A stretch of 64,000 nucleotides of DNA from Alloteropsis semialata (lineage: Eukaryota; Streptophyta; Magnoliopsida; Poales; Poaceae): assembly GCA_004135705.1 (NCBI GenBank), contig CM014278.1, positions 1 through 64,000 of the forward strand. The letters run 5' to 3'. The translations under genes and the position numbers were made by a program. The notes below the pieces were generated by a model. That model was not told where the DNA came from. It saw nothing but the letters and a program-made list of their open reading frames with translations, and searched no databases. Within the stretch, counting starts at the first letter, position 1. Each line of letters begins with the position of its first letter. This document shows positions 11,730 to 22,259 of this stretch, in pieces.

Positions 11730-13008
11730 TTATGAATCTTGTGTCATAATTTTGCCTTGGTTGAAAGTACTGATTCTGAGCGTACTGCGGCTGCTCTTGT
11801 TTAGTTTTCTTTCCTCTGAACTGATCTCTTTCTTCTTGTCTCCTTCGAAGGTCTTGTCTGCAAGTGAGTAGTTTGCCATAATTTTATATAATTTGTCTAG
11901 CGTTTTTGGCCTTTTTCTTGCCAATTTTGCCGCACACTGGCCTATTGCTAATCCTTTGATTGCTGCTTCAATTGCTGTTGCTTCTGGTACATTCACTGCC
12001 TGTGCCCTCAATGCCACGAACCTTCTCATGTAGGCTTCTAGTGGTTCATCTTTCAATTGCTTGCAATTGAACAAGTCTGCTGCTCCCTTCAAGCTGTATT
12101 GGAATCCTTTGAAATTCTGAAGTATTAGGTTTTTCAGTCTTTCCCAACTGTAAACAGATCCTGGTTCTAGGCTTGAGAACCAAGCTTGCGCCACCCCCTT
12201 CGCGGCGATTGCAAATGATTTCGCCAATATCATTTCGTTTCCTCCGGCTGAAGTGACTGCGGCCTCATAGGCCATGAGGAATTGCCTTGGATCATTCTGG
12301 CCGTTGAATGTTGGCAGTTTGTGTGGCTTAAAGCCCTTCGGCCATGACTGTACTTGGAGTGCTGCTGAGAGTGGAGACATGGGGTCTATTATTTGCTGCA
12401 CGTAGCCGCACTCTCGCTGGGGCCCTCGAGTTGTTGTGTTTGGTGGAATGTTTGCATGGTTTGTCTGGTTGGTAGTGTTCTTTCTGGCAGTTCCTGCTCT
12501 TGCGGTTCTTCATCACTTTGAAGTGACAGTATTTGCTCATCCAATTTTGCTAGCAATTCTTCAGCTTCTTGAGCTCTTGATTGAATCTGGTTGCTTTCTT
12601 TTTGGCGTTCAATACTTCTATTGCTTTCCTCTTTTCTTCAACTTGCCTTTGCAGAGATTCTAGCTTTGAAATTTGATTTCTCTCATCTTGAGTTTGCGAT
12701 GTCGATGCGTTGGCTGCTGCTTTCTTTTTCTTCGCTGCCAGTGCTACTTCTTTTGTGTTTCGTTCCTTTATCTGCTTTTGGATCAACTCTTGCTGTTTTC
12801 TTGCGTTTTGTTCTATCCTTGAGCTTCGTCTAGCATCTGCCGAGTCGGTGTTTTCTGCGGCTGCGGCTGTTGTGTTTATTGGGCGGGTTGGGAGGGTTTC
12901 TGATGTGTTTAGGTTTGGGTCGGTTGGATCTGGAGCGGATTCTTCTGCTGTCGCATTTGATGGTGGTGGATTTCTTTTTGGAGGAGGCATGGTGCTGATC
13001 TCGGCCAC
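11730..13008 (-). pseudogene. Gypsy gag, frameshifted
   Basis: The first ATG after the primer site is at 13008 (MAEISTMPPPKRNPPPSN). Its frame runs through a Lys/Glu-rich coiled coil and stops at 12550. The capsid-like Retrotrans_gag domain is in another frame, 12401-11730: FNGQNDPRQFLMAYEAAV, AQAWFSSLEPGSVYSW, LILQNFKGF. So at least one frameshift lies between 12550 and 12410. Gag would package the element RNA. Confidence 0.87.
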
Positions 13009-13029
13009 TCTCCCGATCTGATGCTAGTC

Positions 13030-13049
13030 GATCCCCACGGACGGCGCCA
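13030..13049 (-). other. Primer-binding site of Gypsy element
   Basis: One base after the 5' LTR, the minus strand reads tggcgccgtccgtggggat, a typical tRNA-complementary site of grass Gypsy elements. The tRNA is not assigned. Confidence 0.7.
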
Positions 13050-13050
13050 C

Positions 13051-13596
13051 TGTTGGGATTTTGGAGAAATCCAACAGGTTGAGATCGAGAGAGAGCAGCG
13101 AGGAAAAGGAGCGACACACGATAAATAATGGGCTCGATTTATATATTTGTACGTGCTCGGAATTAGGTTACAAATCCCGGGCCAACTGCCTCTCGGGGCT
13201 CTCCTACCCTCCTTTTATAGGCTGCTGGAGGGGTCTATTTTACACTGAGCGCCCTTGCAACAACTATATCCCCAGCATATTCGAGGGCACAATGGTACTT
13301 TGCTCCTTTGTACGGGCCTCCGCGATTCTCGGGTCTTGACGCGCCTATGATGACGTGCCACGCGTCCTTGCTCATCCACGCTGGCTAGGCGTCCCCGCCT
13401 TCAATTATGCGTCTGGTCCCTTGTTGAGCGAAGGGGTAGGTGATCACCCCTTCGCTCCTTCTGCTCCCCCGAACCTTTCGCCAGAGTTGCCTGAGTAAGG
13501 AAAAAAGCAAGAAATAATGCTGATTCAGAGCGAAGGGGTAATTTGGTTATGCCTTCGCATCTTCCGGGAGTTAGCCACATTCATGACTCCCCAACA
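13051..13596 (-). repeat. 5' LTR of left Gypsy element
   Basis: 546 bases, TG...CA on the minus strand (tgttggggagtcatgaatg to ctccaaaatcccaaca). It is homologous to the 595-base LTR at 20558-21152 in the opposite orientation. The size difference is mostly a 63-bp tandem duplication in the other LTR. Confidence 0.93.
13211..13220 (-). promoter_or_regulatory. TATA box of the Gypsy 5' LTR
   Basis: The minus strand reads ctataaaagg. The equivalent in the right LTR is ctataaaa at 20983-20990 (plus strand). Confidence 0.7.
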
Positions 13597-13866
13597 CTTG
13601 GTACCATAGAATATTTTCCAATATTCTTACACAAACATGGCCCTTCATCACTCTTTTCAACACTTGGGAATTTTTTCCAAGTCTTTGAAAAAAATCAGCA
13701 CAACTTTCAATCTTTGACCCTATGCAAAATTACCAAAATGTGCCCTAGGGCAAGTTTGTGCTTATTGAGTAGCTCTCAATCTTAATCCTTTATATTTCTC
13801 CTCTTTAGTGCTTAATTACATGCTTAGGCTAATTAAACACCTGGGGTGTTACACTACCGAATGGAG
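13597..13866. other. Host flank A with target duplication CTTGG
   Basis: CTTGG (13597-13601) touches the LTR. The following ~265 bases are the reverse complement of 48551-48815, apparently without differences. This is the left half of the target site seen uninterrupted at 48551-48829. No gene is recognised in it. Confidence 0.85.
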
Positions 13867-14147
13867 CACTAGTAGAAAAAAATCACCTTCGGTTCAACCC
13901 TTTTGTCACGACAGATGTTGTACCTGGGACTAATACGAGCATTAGTCCCGGGTCCAATGTCTAGAGGCAACAGGGGTCTTTAGTCTCGGGTGGTGGCTCC
14001 TTTTAATCCCGGGTGGAGCCACCACCCGGATCCATGATTTTTTTTACTTTTCTGAATAGATGAGGGGACTGATGAACTCAATCTTAGTTTGTGATTGAAT
14101 TTTTTTGAATGAATTTGCGGGATGAAACTGGTGGGGCTGGAGGGGAT

Positions 14148-15147
14148 NNNNNNNNNNNNNNNNNNNNNNNNNNNNNNNNNNNNNNNNNNNNNNNNNNNNN
14201 NNNNNNNNNNNNNNNNNNNNNNNNNNNNNNNNNNNNNNNNNNNNNNNNNNNNNNNNNNNNNNNNNNNNNNNNNNNNNNNNNNNNNNNNNNNNNNNNNNNN
14301 NNNNNNNNNNNNNNNNNNNNNNNNNNNNNNNNNNNNNNNNNNNNNNNNNNNNNNNNNNNNNNNNNNNNNNNNNNNNNNNNNNNNNNNNNNNNNNNNNNNN
14401 NNNNNNNNNNNNNNNNNNNNNNNNNNNNNNNNNNNNNNNNNNNNNNNNNNNNNNNNNNNNNNNNNNNNNNNNNNNNNNNNNNNNNNNNNNNNNNNNNNNN
14501 NNNNNNNNNNNNNNNNNNNNNNNNNNNNNNNNNNNNNNNNNNNNNNNNNNNNNNNNNNNNNNNNNNNNNNNNNNNNNNNNNNNNNNNNNNNNNNNNNNNN
14601 NNNNNNNNNNNNNNNNNNNNNNNNNNNNNNNNNNNNNNNNNNNNNNNNNNNNNNNNNNNNNNNNNNNNNNNNNNNNNNNNNNNNNNNNNNNNNNNNNNNN
14701 NNNNNNNNNNNNNNNNNNNNNNNNNNNNNNNNNNNNNNNNNNNNNNNNNNNNNNNNNNNNNNNNNNNNNNNNNNNNNNNNNNNNNNNNNNNNNNNNNNNN
14801 NNNNNNNNNNNNNNNNNNNNNNNNNNNNNNNNNNNNNNNNNNNNNNNNNNNNNNNNNNNNNNNNNNNNNNNNNNNNNNNNNNNNNNNNNNNNNNNNNNNN
14901 NNNNNNNNNNNNNNNNNNNNNNNNNNNNNNNNNNNNNNNNNNNNNNNNNNNNNNNNNNNNNNNNNNNNNNNNNNNNNNNNNNNNNNNNNNNNNNNNNNNN
15001 NNNNNNNNNNNNNNNNNNNNNNNNNNNNNNNNNNNNNNNNNNNNNNNNNNNNNNNNNNNNNNNNNNNNNNNNNNNNNNNNNNNNNNNNNNNNNNNNNNNN
15101 NNNNNNNNNNNNNNNNNNNNNNNNNNNNNNNNNNNNNNNNNNNNNNN
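14148..15147. other. Assembly gap (1000 N)
   Basis: Exactly 1000 undetermined bases, the size typical of an arbitrary scaffold gap. Nothing can be annotated here. Confidence 0.99.
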
Positions 15148-15221
15148 TCCTCATTTGGATAACAAATCATAAATTGGAAATAACATGGTATTGCAAATAA
15201 TAAATGCGGAACATACATGTA

Positions 15222-16505
15222 TTAGAAATAATCATCGTGGTTGGGATTCACTGGATCATAAGTCTCATCATCACTATCACGGTTGTCAAAATTTTCATAC
15301 TCATTCTCCAACGGAGGAATGTCCTCATCACTGTCATCGCCTAACTGTAATCGCTCTAGTAACTCTAAGTCCTTCACACCACATACCTCATCTCCAGCGT
15401 TCTCTTCATTGTCTACTTCCATTTGGATCGCTTCGGTTAAGTCTATCTCAAAATTCCCTTCTAGCCCATCTTCTTGGAAAAACTCCCCGACGTATGTATT
15501 TGGGTCAATGTTGTAATCTTCATTGTTTGGAACCGGTATTTTACCGTGTGGCGATACCTTGTACACAACATCCCACCCCCGAAGGCGTGGGTCGGTTTTA
15601 CATGGGTACGACAGATAGTAAACTTGTGTTGCCTGTTGAGCCACAATATATACGTCATCTCCTGGCAAGACGGTTGATTGTCGAATTTCGACTAGCCCAA
15701 GATTTGGAGTTCGTCTCACTACTTTGGGATCAAACCAATGGCATTTGAATATGACTGGATTCAGAGGTTTGGATCCATGAAAAATGAGTTCGTATATTTC
15801 TTCAATTTTTCCATAGTACTCGACCCCATCAATGCCCGGCGTAAAAACTCCTGAATTTGTGGTTCTTCGGTTCGGCCGATTCTTCTCGTGGCGTGTTGTG
15901 TGAAAGCGATATCCATTCACGTCATAAGCATTAAATGTTCTCACCCTATAGCCACAACCATCGGCAACCTGTCTCAACTCGGCACTCATAGACGCATCAG
16001 TTTGCCCCTGCAAGTTCATGGATGATAGTTCGTTATATTATTCGCTACGATGAAAAACCCACGAGGTAATTGGGTTGGTACCTTATGTTTGAACCACGAA
16101 ATGAAATCGGGTTTTTGTCCACCCGCGCCCTCTCTAAGAAGGGTCTCGCTTTCCTGCGGGGTAGGTTGCCTTGAACGACGCCAGAATAGACGATGAAATT
16201 CCCTATATCAACAACAAACACAAGGTGTTGGATGTAGAATTGTGAGTTAAAAGACTGAGGTAGTTGAGGAGTACGTACCGCAAGTACGGCTCCACCTCAT
16301 CAAGGTTGGTCAACACATAAAGCATGATAGTGCGCCACTCTTCATGCCTCAAGGTTTTGTATGACCCTTCACTTGCACTTCCGAGTTGCCCTCTGAAAAG
16401 GCTGAGGTTCGATTCATCTTCACGAGCATTGTAACGAGGGGGTGGATTATGCACGTTTGGAAGGTTGTCAAGATAGTATTTTGTTGTGTAGTTTGAAACC
16501 AACAA
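15222..16505 (-). CDS. CACTA transposase TNP2-like, C-terminal part (5' truncated)
   Basis: The minus-strand exons join well. 16505-16279 has NVHNPPPRYNAREDESNLSL and EEWRTIMLYVLTNLDEVEPY; 16202-16082 has RRSRQPTPQ and KPDFISWFKHK; 16007-15222 has the DUF4216 domain with AYDVNGYRFHT, NSGVF, YYGKIEEIYEL, FKCHWFDP and VYYLSYP. The last exon ends in an acidic tail and a stop at 15222. Introns are GT-AG (about 76 and 74 bases). Within this part I see no lesion, but the catalytic N-terminal half is absent because the element is cut at 16505. In an intact element this protein would excise and integrate the transposon. Confidence 0.85.
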
Positions 16506-19500
16506 GTTCACCTTCTATTGAATCTTTAGCTAAACATGTGTAGCGAGGAGCACAGTTAATCTCATCTACAGGCTCAGGCTTCGGTTCAAGTAACCCCTGT
16601 GCAACACTATCATCACCACGTTCTAGACGACGAAGGATCCGATGAATCCGCCGTTGGGGTAATACACTAGGATCAAAGTTTTGCCAAAAAATCCTTCGCT
16701 TCAGCGTTACGCTTATCATAATACTTCCAATGATGAGACAAAAATTCATCGACACCAAGATTGGGTGACGCCGTTTAAAGTCATCATAAAGAGAACCAGA
16801 AATCATAAAGCTTCCCCGCCGGTAGATTAAAGCAGAAGTTTCTAAGACAATCCCCTGCGTAGAGTCCTCAGCAGGGACCTACGCAGGCACAGAGTATTAA
16901 TATTACAAACCAAGTATTTAGAACAGCAAAGGCATCAACCAAGCGTTAATAGTTCATTCAACCTGATCGCCAGCTGGTGAAGCATCAGCAGGATCATCCA
17001 CTCTTGCATCAACACCAGCAATGGATCCGGCAGCCGAAGGATTCGCAAGTGTGTCGGTCAAGGGCATAGCATCAGCAGAAACAGGAGTAATGCGAAGGGC
17101 AGTCGAAGGGGTAGATGAAGGGGCAGCCATAGTAGATGACGAAAGGGTACCAGAGCCACCGGAAATCTTCTTCTGCGAATCAAAGGAAAAACCAGGACCC
17201 TTAGAAATCCTCCCCAATAAAGTACAGCAAGGTGGAAAACTGCTACCAACCTTAGTGCGATTGTGCTCTGCCTCCTCCAAAGCAAGCTTTATGCCCCGGG
17301 GTACCCAAAAGTGCCTAGCAAAATTCCTCACAATAGAAGCAATTCCACTGCCCACGGTCTCGTGGCTCATGTCGATAGGATAATCAAACTTGGTGTTTCG
17401 AACATGATCACAACCCAACCGGGTCATGGTGTATGCGAAGCTCCGAACTGCCACGACGACCGAGAAGTTAGAGAAGCTGTTAGCCACAGTCTGAAAATCA
17501 ACAAAAGAGCTTTCAAGCCAATCAAAGTAGGCAGAGATGTCCAAAAAGTCGAATCCTTCCAAAACTTTCAAATCAGCACCAAAGGACTGCACAACTTTAT
17601 GAACTTTCTCTGCGGCACGCGAAGCCCTGTCAACCAAAGACTGCTTGAACTGGCTGAGAGACAAAATAGCCTCTTCCTTCAGCCTTCGCTCCTCAACCAA
17701 ACAACTAACAGCCTCCTCCTTGAGCTTCTTCTCCAGTTCCAAAGCGCGAAGGGCACCTTCAAGTTGACTCTTCGCATCTGCCAGATCATTTCCTAAGTCT
17801 GTGACCTTCGCTTTCAAATTTTCAATCTCATCAAGCTCTTTGCGAAAGGCCTCAAACTGCTCAGAAACTTTCCGTTTCTCCTCAACTAGATCCACTTTCT
17901 CACGCTCAAGGCGTTTCTCACGTTCACCAGAGATAGACAACTTCTCCTTCAACACTTCCACTTCCTCTTCAAGTTCAGAAATATGAGAAGCAATTTCATC
18001 ATCAAGCTTGTTCGTCTCCTTTAGGCGATCACAGCTTGACTGCAAAAGAGCCCGTGAAAGTAGCAAACCCTTAACCGCATTTGCTTGAATAGCATAGCGG
18101 AGATCAGGTTCATTGCGAAGGCGCAGTTTGTCCTCCAGCTCGGGAATAGCAAAGCTATTCATAACCCCATCACAAATACCAGCCTCATAGGAATTAGGCA
18201 ACATCTTTACCTTGCTGATATTGCAAGTAGATATAATCCGAGCCCCCTCTGGAACATTGAGACGCTCACTAAAGAAACGAAGATCTTCAAGCTGGTGAGC
18301 CGGGGACCTGGCAGGAAGTTCAGAGCTGGGGGGAGATGTAATACTAGCACCTCTCAAAACCAAATCCTGAGAACAGTCAGTGGCTTCAGCATCAGCACCC
18401 ACAGGCTTCTGTTGGCAACCAACCTCCTCTTCAGTTGCCCTCCCCTGGCATGTCGAACAACTGAAGCCCAGTGTCGACTTTCTTTGTTGATCTCTTCTCA
18501 ACAGGACCAACCAAAACTTCTGTGGCCTTCGCAGGCGAAGGCCCAGGCAAATCATCACCTGCCCCCTTCGCTGACCCTCCAGCAGAAACCTCCATCTGAC
18601 GAGAAGAGCCACCTTCACACAAAGCAAAGTCATCATCAAGAGTCTTTTGTGTCACAAAAATATTATTAGCACAACCATACTCTAAAGAAGACCAACGTTG
18701 GATACCAGCACCGGGAGAGCGTTCATTTCGGTACTCAGGCCTACCTTCAGGAACAGCATAATCTATCGCAGCGCGCTAAGATGTAGTGCTGCGTATAGCT
18801 TTGAGCTCAGCATTCCTTCGCTTGTCGAGGAGATCAACAGCCCTCGAAGAAACAACTACATTGACCCCTTCGCCAGATTCAGCACCTCTCGCTGGCGAAG
18901 GCAACTTGCCACAAGCATCACCAGCACGCTGGCGCTTAGCACTACGTCCACCCTTGTCAGTTTCATCATCTTCGTCACCCTTCGCACTAGTGACAGGATC
19001 AACAACACGAGAAACTCCACGACCTCGCTTCTGGCCTTCGCCACGCCTAGGTGCAGTAGGCACTGGTCGATCGCCATACTCAAGGCGAAACTCATCGCCA
19101 TACTCAAGGCAAAACTCATCATAGACGCGGTTAATTTGAACCCCAAGTCCATTATCAACACGGCAATCACACTCCTTACGAGTATACTGCACGAGAAATA
19201 TTGCCACGCGGCTCTCAACTTCAGCAATGCTAATTTTCACATCTTCACCTTCCTTAAAGAAGCTCCTGCGGAAGAGAGGCCTTCGCAAATCACCCTCTTG
19301 GGTGGTAGCAAATCCAGAGAAAGTCCAACCACGTCGGATAGGCCAAACTCCAACGGCAGCATATTCATCAGCCAAATCGCGAACAGACAAATGCTTGCCT
19401 ACCAGTCTCCAAGCCTTAACTGCATCCTTATCAACAGAATTCAGCCGAACAGCTGGCCTCAAGATAAAGGACATGTTCTTAATCCGAGGAGCAAGAGGAT

Positions 19501-20053
19501 TGCTTTTCCCTTCTGGCAAACCAGCAACAGGAGCAACAGTTTGATACAACCACCATTGGCTCCAGTCGTCCTTCCACCTATTTTTGTACGCAACAGCCGG
19601 ACCATCACAACCCTCACGATAAATGAAGCTCACACAACCAAACTGAAAGGAAGCAGGCTTTCCATTGTCATCACCAGTCCTTGGCTGCCAGTGAAGTTCA
19701 TGTTGGGAAGCAAAAGCTCTGCCTGTGGCCTCACAACCCTGACTGCGAACACCCCATATGAAACTGTTCAATCGAACAATGGCGTTCGGGGTAAGATGGT
19801 GGAATCCAATCTGAAAGATGTCGAAAACCTCAGACAACATTGGATCCACTGGAAAAGACAGACCCGCATCCAGTTGATTAGCAAAAATAACCGCCTCGTT
19901 AACCCTAGGGCTAGGCACAATCTCGTTGCCAGGCGCACGAGATGATTCAGCAGAAACAAGTCCATCCTCAATCAACCGAGCATAATATGACGGGCCAACC
20001 TTGGATTTCCCAAATCGAACGGATTTCCTCAAAGCATCAGCCTTTGGACCCAT
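16506..20053 (-). pseudogene. Antisense gene of the Gypsy element, Transposase_28 family (right copy)
   Basis: The ATG at 20053 gives an open frame down to 18776 (425 codons) covering the whole Transposase_28-like domain and the basic NLS-like region, without the deletion seen near 480 in the left copy. A CAG-to-TAG change creates the stop at 18776-18778. The shared extra base in a G run (~18440) shifts the frame. 18639-16954 then reads through the uninterrupted site of the nested LTR element, a long coiled coil and the C-terminal helical part. The terminal exon of the left copy (7601-7714) is missing because the sequence switches to a CACTA transposase at 16505, at or within about 2 bases of the predicted splice donor. 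Function is unknown. Confidence 0.78.
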
Positions 20054-20077
20054 CTCAAATCACAAATCAAGAAGAAT

Positions 20078-20176
20078 CTGGAAAAAACATGGAAATAGAT
20101 CCAATCTAAGAAACCATTCCGACCCAACCAGAAGAAAGAACAAAAGGAATCACAAAATCGCAATCAGAGTAATCAC
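20078..20176 (-). other. Predicted 5' UTR intron of the antisense gene (right copy)
   Basis: The GT donor (ccag|gtgatt) and ttttttccag acceptor are 99 bases apart, as in the left copy (29-127). Confidence 0.55.
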
Positions 20177-20332
20177 CTGGTGGAGCAGGAAGGACAAGAT
20201 CAACCCAGAGCAGCGTCAATTGCCCAAACAAAATCAAGAGCAAGCAGCAGGCGGATTGGCGGCGATGAACAGTCAAGATGGGGAAAAATATAAAACGGCG
20301 AGAGACCGAACGAGCAGCCCACAACCCTCCCC

Positions 20333-20342
20333 CTTTAAATAG
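20333..20342 (-). promoter_or_regulatory. Putative TATA box of the antisense gene
   Basis: The minus strand reads ctatttaaag, about 155 bases upstream of the 5' UTR intron and 280 upstream of the ATG at 20053. Its strand is opposite to the LTR promoter, so the antisense gene seems to have its own promoter inside the element. This is a prediction from motif and position. Confidence 0.5.
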
Positions 20343-20547
20343 AAGGGAAAGCCCGAAAAAAGGAAAGTCCCCGCCTATCCTTTTTGAAAAATCCAAAGCG
20401 TGAAAATCGAAAATATAACGCCGTCAAAAGCGCTCCTCACACCCAATCTTAACGGGAGGGGCAAGGAGCGAACGGAGCCGTTAGCCAAATTCACGCTCCA
20501 AAAGTGGTTCGCTGACATCACGCCGTCAAGACTGGGCCTTCGTCCGC

Positions 20548-20557
20548 GAGGGGCTAC
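20548..20557 (+). other. Polypurine tract of the right Gypsy copy
   Basis: gaggggctac directly precedes the TG of the 3' LTR at 20558. Confidence 0.65.
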
Positions 20558-21152
20558 TGTTGGGGAGTCATAAATGTGGCTAACTCCCGATAGATGCGAA
20601 GGCATAACCAAATTACCCCTTCGCTCTGAATCAGCATTATTTCTTGCTTTTTTCCTTACTCAGGGCATAACCAAATTACCCCTTCGCTCTGAATCAGCAT
20701 TATTTCTTGCTTTTTTCCTTACTCAGGCAACTCTGGCGAAAGTTCAGGGGAGCAGAAGGAGCAAAGTATTCGAGCTCAACGAGGGACCAGACGCATAATC
20801 GAAGGCGGGGACGCCTAGCCAGCGTGGATGAGCAAGGATGCGTGGCACGTCATCATAGGCGCGCCAAGACCCGAGAATCGCGGAGGCCCGTACAAAGGAG
20901 CAAAGTACCATTGTGCCCTTGAATATGCTGGGGATATAGTTGTTGCAAGGGCGCTCAGTGTAAAATAGACCCCTCCAGCAGCCTATAAAATGAGGGGAGG
21001 AGAGCCCCGAGAGGCAGTTGGCCCAGGATTTGTAACCTAATTCCGAGCACGTACAAATATATAAATCGAGCCCATTATTTATCATGTGTCACTCCTTTTC
21101 CTCGCTGCTCTCTCTCGATCTCAACCTGTTGGATTTCTCCGAAATCCCAACA
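20558..21152 (+). repeat. 3' LTR of right Gypsy copy
   Basis: 595 bases, tgttggggagtcataaatg to gaaatcccaaca, with TATA ctataaaa at 20983-20990. It differs from the left LTR by point changes, a 63-bp tandem duplication (20601-20726) and a short deletion near 20760-20775. Confidence 0.93.
20601..20726 (+). repeat. 63-bp tandem duplication within the LTR
   Basis: The block from ggcataaccaaattacccc to ttccttactcag occurs twice head to tail (period 63). The left LTR has it once. Confidence 0.92.
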
Positions 21153-21157
21153 CCAAG
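21153..21157. repeat. Target-site duplication CCAAG, right side
   Basis: CCAAG follows the 3' LTR and leads into ttggtctattgcttgaaatgg. It is the partner of CTTGG at 13597-13601; the single unoccupied copy is at 48816-48820. Confidence 0.88.
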
Positions 21158-21339
21158 TTGGTCTATTGCTTGAAATGGACAGTTCTATCTATTCTGAAAA
21201 GTACCATGTGTTTATGGATCACATATTGTCGGACTTACGGATAGGCAGTCCACAAAGGGGTACCCAAGTGGTAAATTTGTAGGCAAAGACGATCGCAGAG
21301 CTAGGGAGCTCGAGGTAACATAAGAGACGCAAGATTTAT

Positions 21340-21995
21340 ATAGGTTCAGGCTACCCGTTTGATTATTACAGTTCATTAGAATTGTCGGTATCAATTTTTC
21401 AACTACTAGCAAGTCCATAAGGAGATCACGAAGCCACTCAGCCTCATCAGTGATGGTGTCTAATGCTGTGAGTTCTGCTTACATGGTAGACCTCATTAAG
21501 ATGGTCTGCTTGCAAGACATTCAAGAGACAGCACCACCTCTAAAAGTGAACATATATCCACTCGTAGCCTTTATCTCATCAACATCAGAGATCTAGTTTG
21601 AATCACTAAAACCCTCTAGTATTTTTGGGTACCCGGTACAGTGAATATCATAGCTTATTGTACCCACGAGATAGCTCATTACTATATCAAGAGCATTTTA
21701 ATAATCTTCTCTCGGATTTGACACAAACTAGCTAAGCCTGCTTACAACAAACGGTATATCAGTTCTTGTAGCACTAGGTAAGTATATCAATGAGCCAATG
21801 ATCCGGCAATATCTCAGTTGATCTCTCATTATCCGTTTGTTCTTTAAAATTTTACTAGTGTCATAAGGTGTTATAGCATACTTGCAGTCACTGTATCAAA
21901 AGCGACTCAAGATCTTTTTCACATAGAGAGACTGTGTAAGGGTCACCCCACCATCACCTTCTCTTACTAGTTTTATTATAAGGATAGTATCACAT
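21340..21995 (-). pseudogene. Ty1/Copia pol remnant (end of RT and RNase H)
   Basis: The minus strand encodes, with many stops, IIKLVREGDGGVTLTQS, YVKKILSRF, ISDVDEIKATSGYIFTF, SCKQTILMRSTM, EAEWLRDLLMDL and VVEKLIPTILMNC. These are recognisable pieces of Copia reverse transcriptase and RNase H. Stops occur in DSN*I, VS*MSCK and STM*AEL. A second copy at 49000-49400 shares two of these stops but keeps DSNWI. It is part of flank B of the Gypsy target site. Confidence 0.88.
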
Positions 21996-22180
21996 TCTCT
22001 TACCAGAACCTGCCACACCGTGCTACAAGTTCTGCGTCTAAGGGCAAGTATATTGGTATTGTCTAATAGGTGGTCTAATATATTGTCAGAAATTAAGTAA
22101 TTCTTTAATTTGTGCATATGAAAATACAATATTGATGAGTTGCATAGCCACAACAACTTGTACAGTAATGGATGACATTT
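21996..22180. repeat. Partial copy of the dispersed upstream module, fused to Copia remnant
   Basis: About 180 bases from accagaacctgccacaccg to the AT-rich end match 25216-25370, 30066-30200, 43156-43290, 47085-47230 and 62585-62740. Here the module abuts the Copia remnant directly. 22181-22260 shows nothing recognisable. Confidence 0.8.
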
Positions 22181-22259
22181 TAACAACGTCAGCAACACCA
22201 TCCATGAGAACCCCCTGTCATTAGTGGGCCCATCTGTCAACCACTAGGCCTATTCTATT

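Larger units (their letters stand above)
1..13596 (-). mobile_element. Gypsy-type LTR retrotransposon with antisense gene (left copy, runs off the window)
   Basis: Read on the minus strand, the order is 5' LTR (13596-13051), primer-binding site, gag, zinc knuckle, protease, RT, RNase H, a non-coding stretch, then an antisense gene on the plus strand; the 3' LTR would lie left of position 1. This order with an antisense ORF between pol and the 3' LTR is known in some grass Gypsy elements (Grande-like). No integrase domain follows RNase H, so the copy looks non-autonomous. gag-pol carries at least four frameshifts and one in-frame stop. It is flanked on the LTR side by CTTGG (13597-13601), which pairs with CCAAG at 21153-21157. 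The family name is an inference. Confidence 0.85.
13867..16505 (-). mobile_element. CACTA element, 3' portion, broken by gap and fused to a Gypsy fragment
   Basis: The end CACTAGTAGAAAAAAATC starts at 13867. Subterminal gggactaa/cccggg motifs follow (13930-14030), then a 1000-N gap, then the C-terminal half of a TNP2 transposase on the minus strand, so 13867 is the 3' end of the element. At 16505/16506 the transposase frame changes abruptly into the antisense gene of the right Gypsy copy. The same end with the same flank occurs at 48550. Confidence 0.82.
16506..21152 (+). mobile_element. Gypsy-type element, 3' portion (right copy, inverted relative to the left copy)
   Basis: It holds the antisense gene on the minus strand (16506-20053), its promoter region, a purine tract and a complete 3' LTR (20558-21152), followed by CCAAG. 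gag-pol is absent. Compared with 1-7530 it forms a large inverted repeat, without the nested 3.8-kb element and with its own private mutations. Confidence 0.9.

Noticed and set aside
13980..15218. Open frames spanning the 1000-N gap
   Set aside because: They exist only because N codons cannot be stops; the same applies to 28394-28965 and 49288-50466.
18698..19945. 415-codon plus-strand open frame
   Set aside because: It is the complement of the antisense-gene coding region and repeats the equivalent shadow at 463-1506; the minus-strand frame has the recognisable domain.
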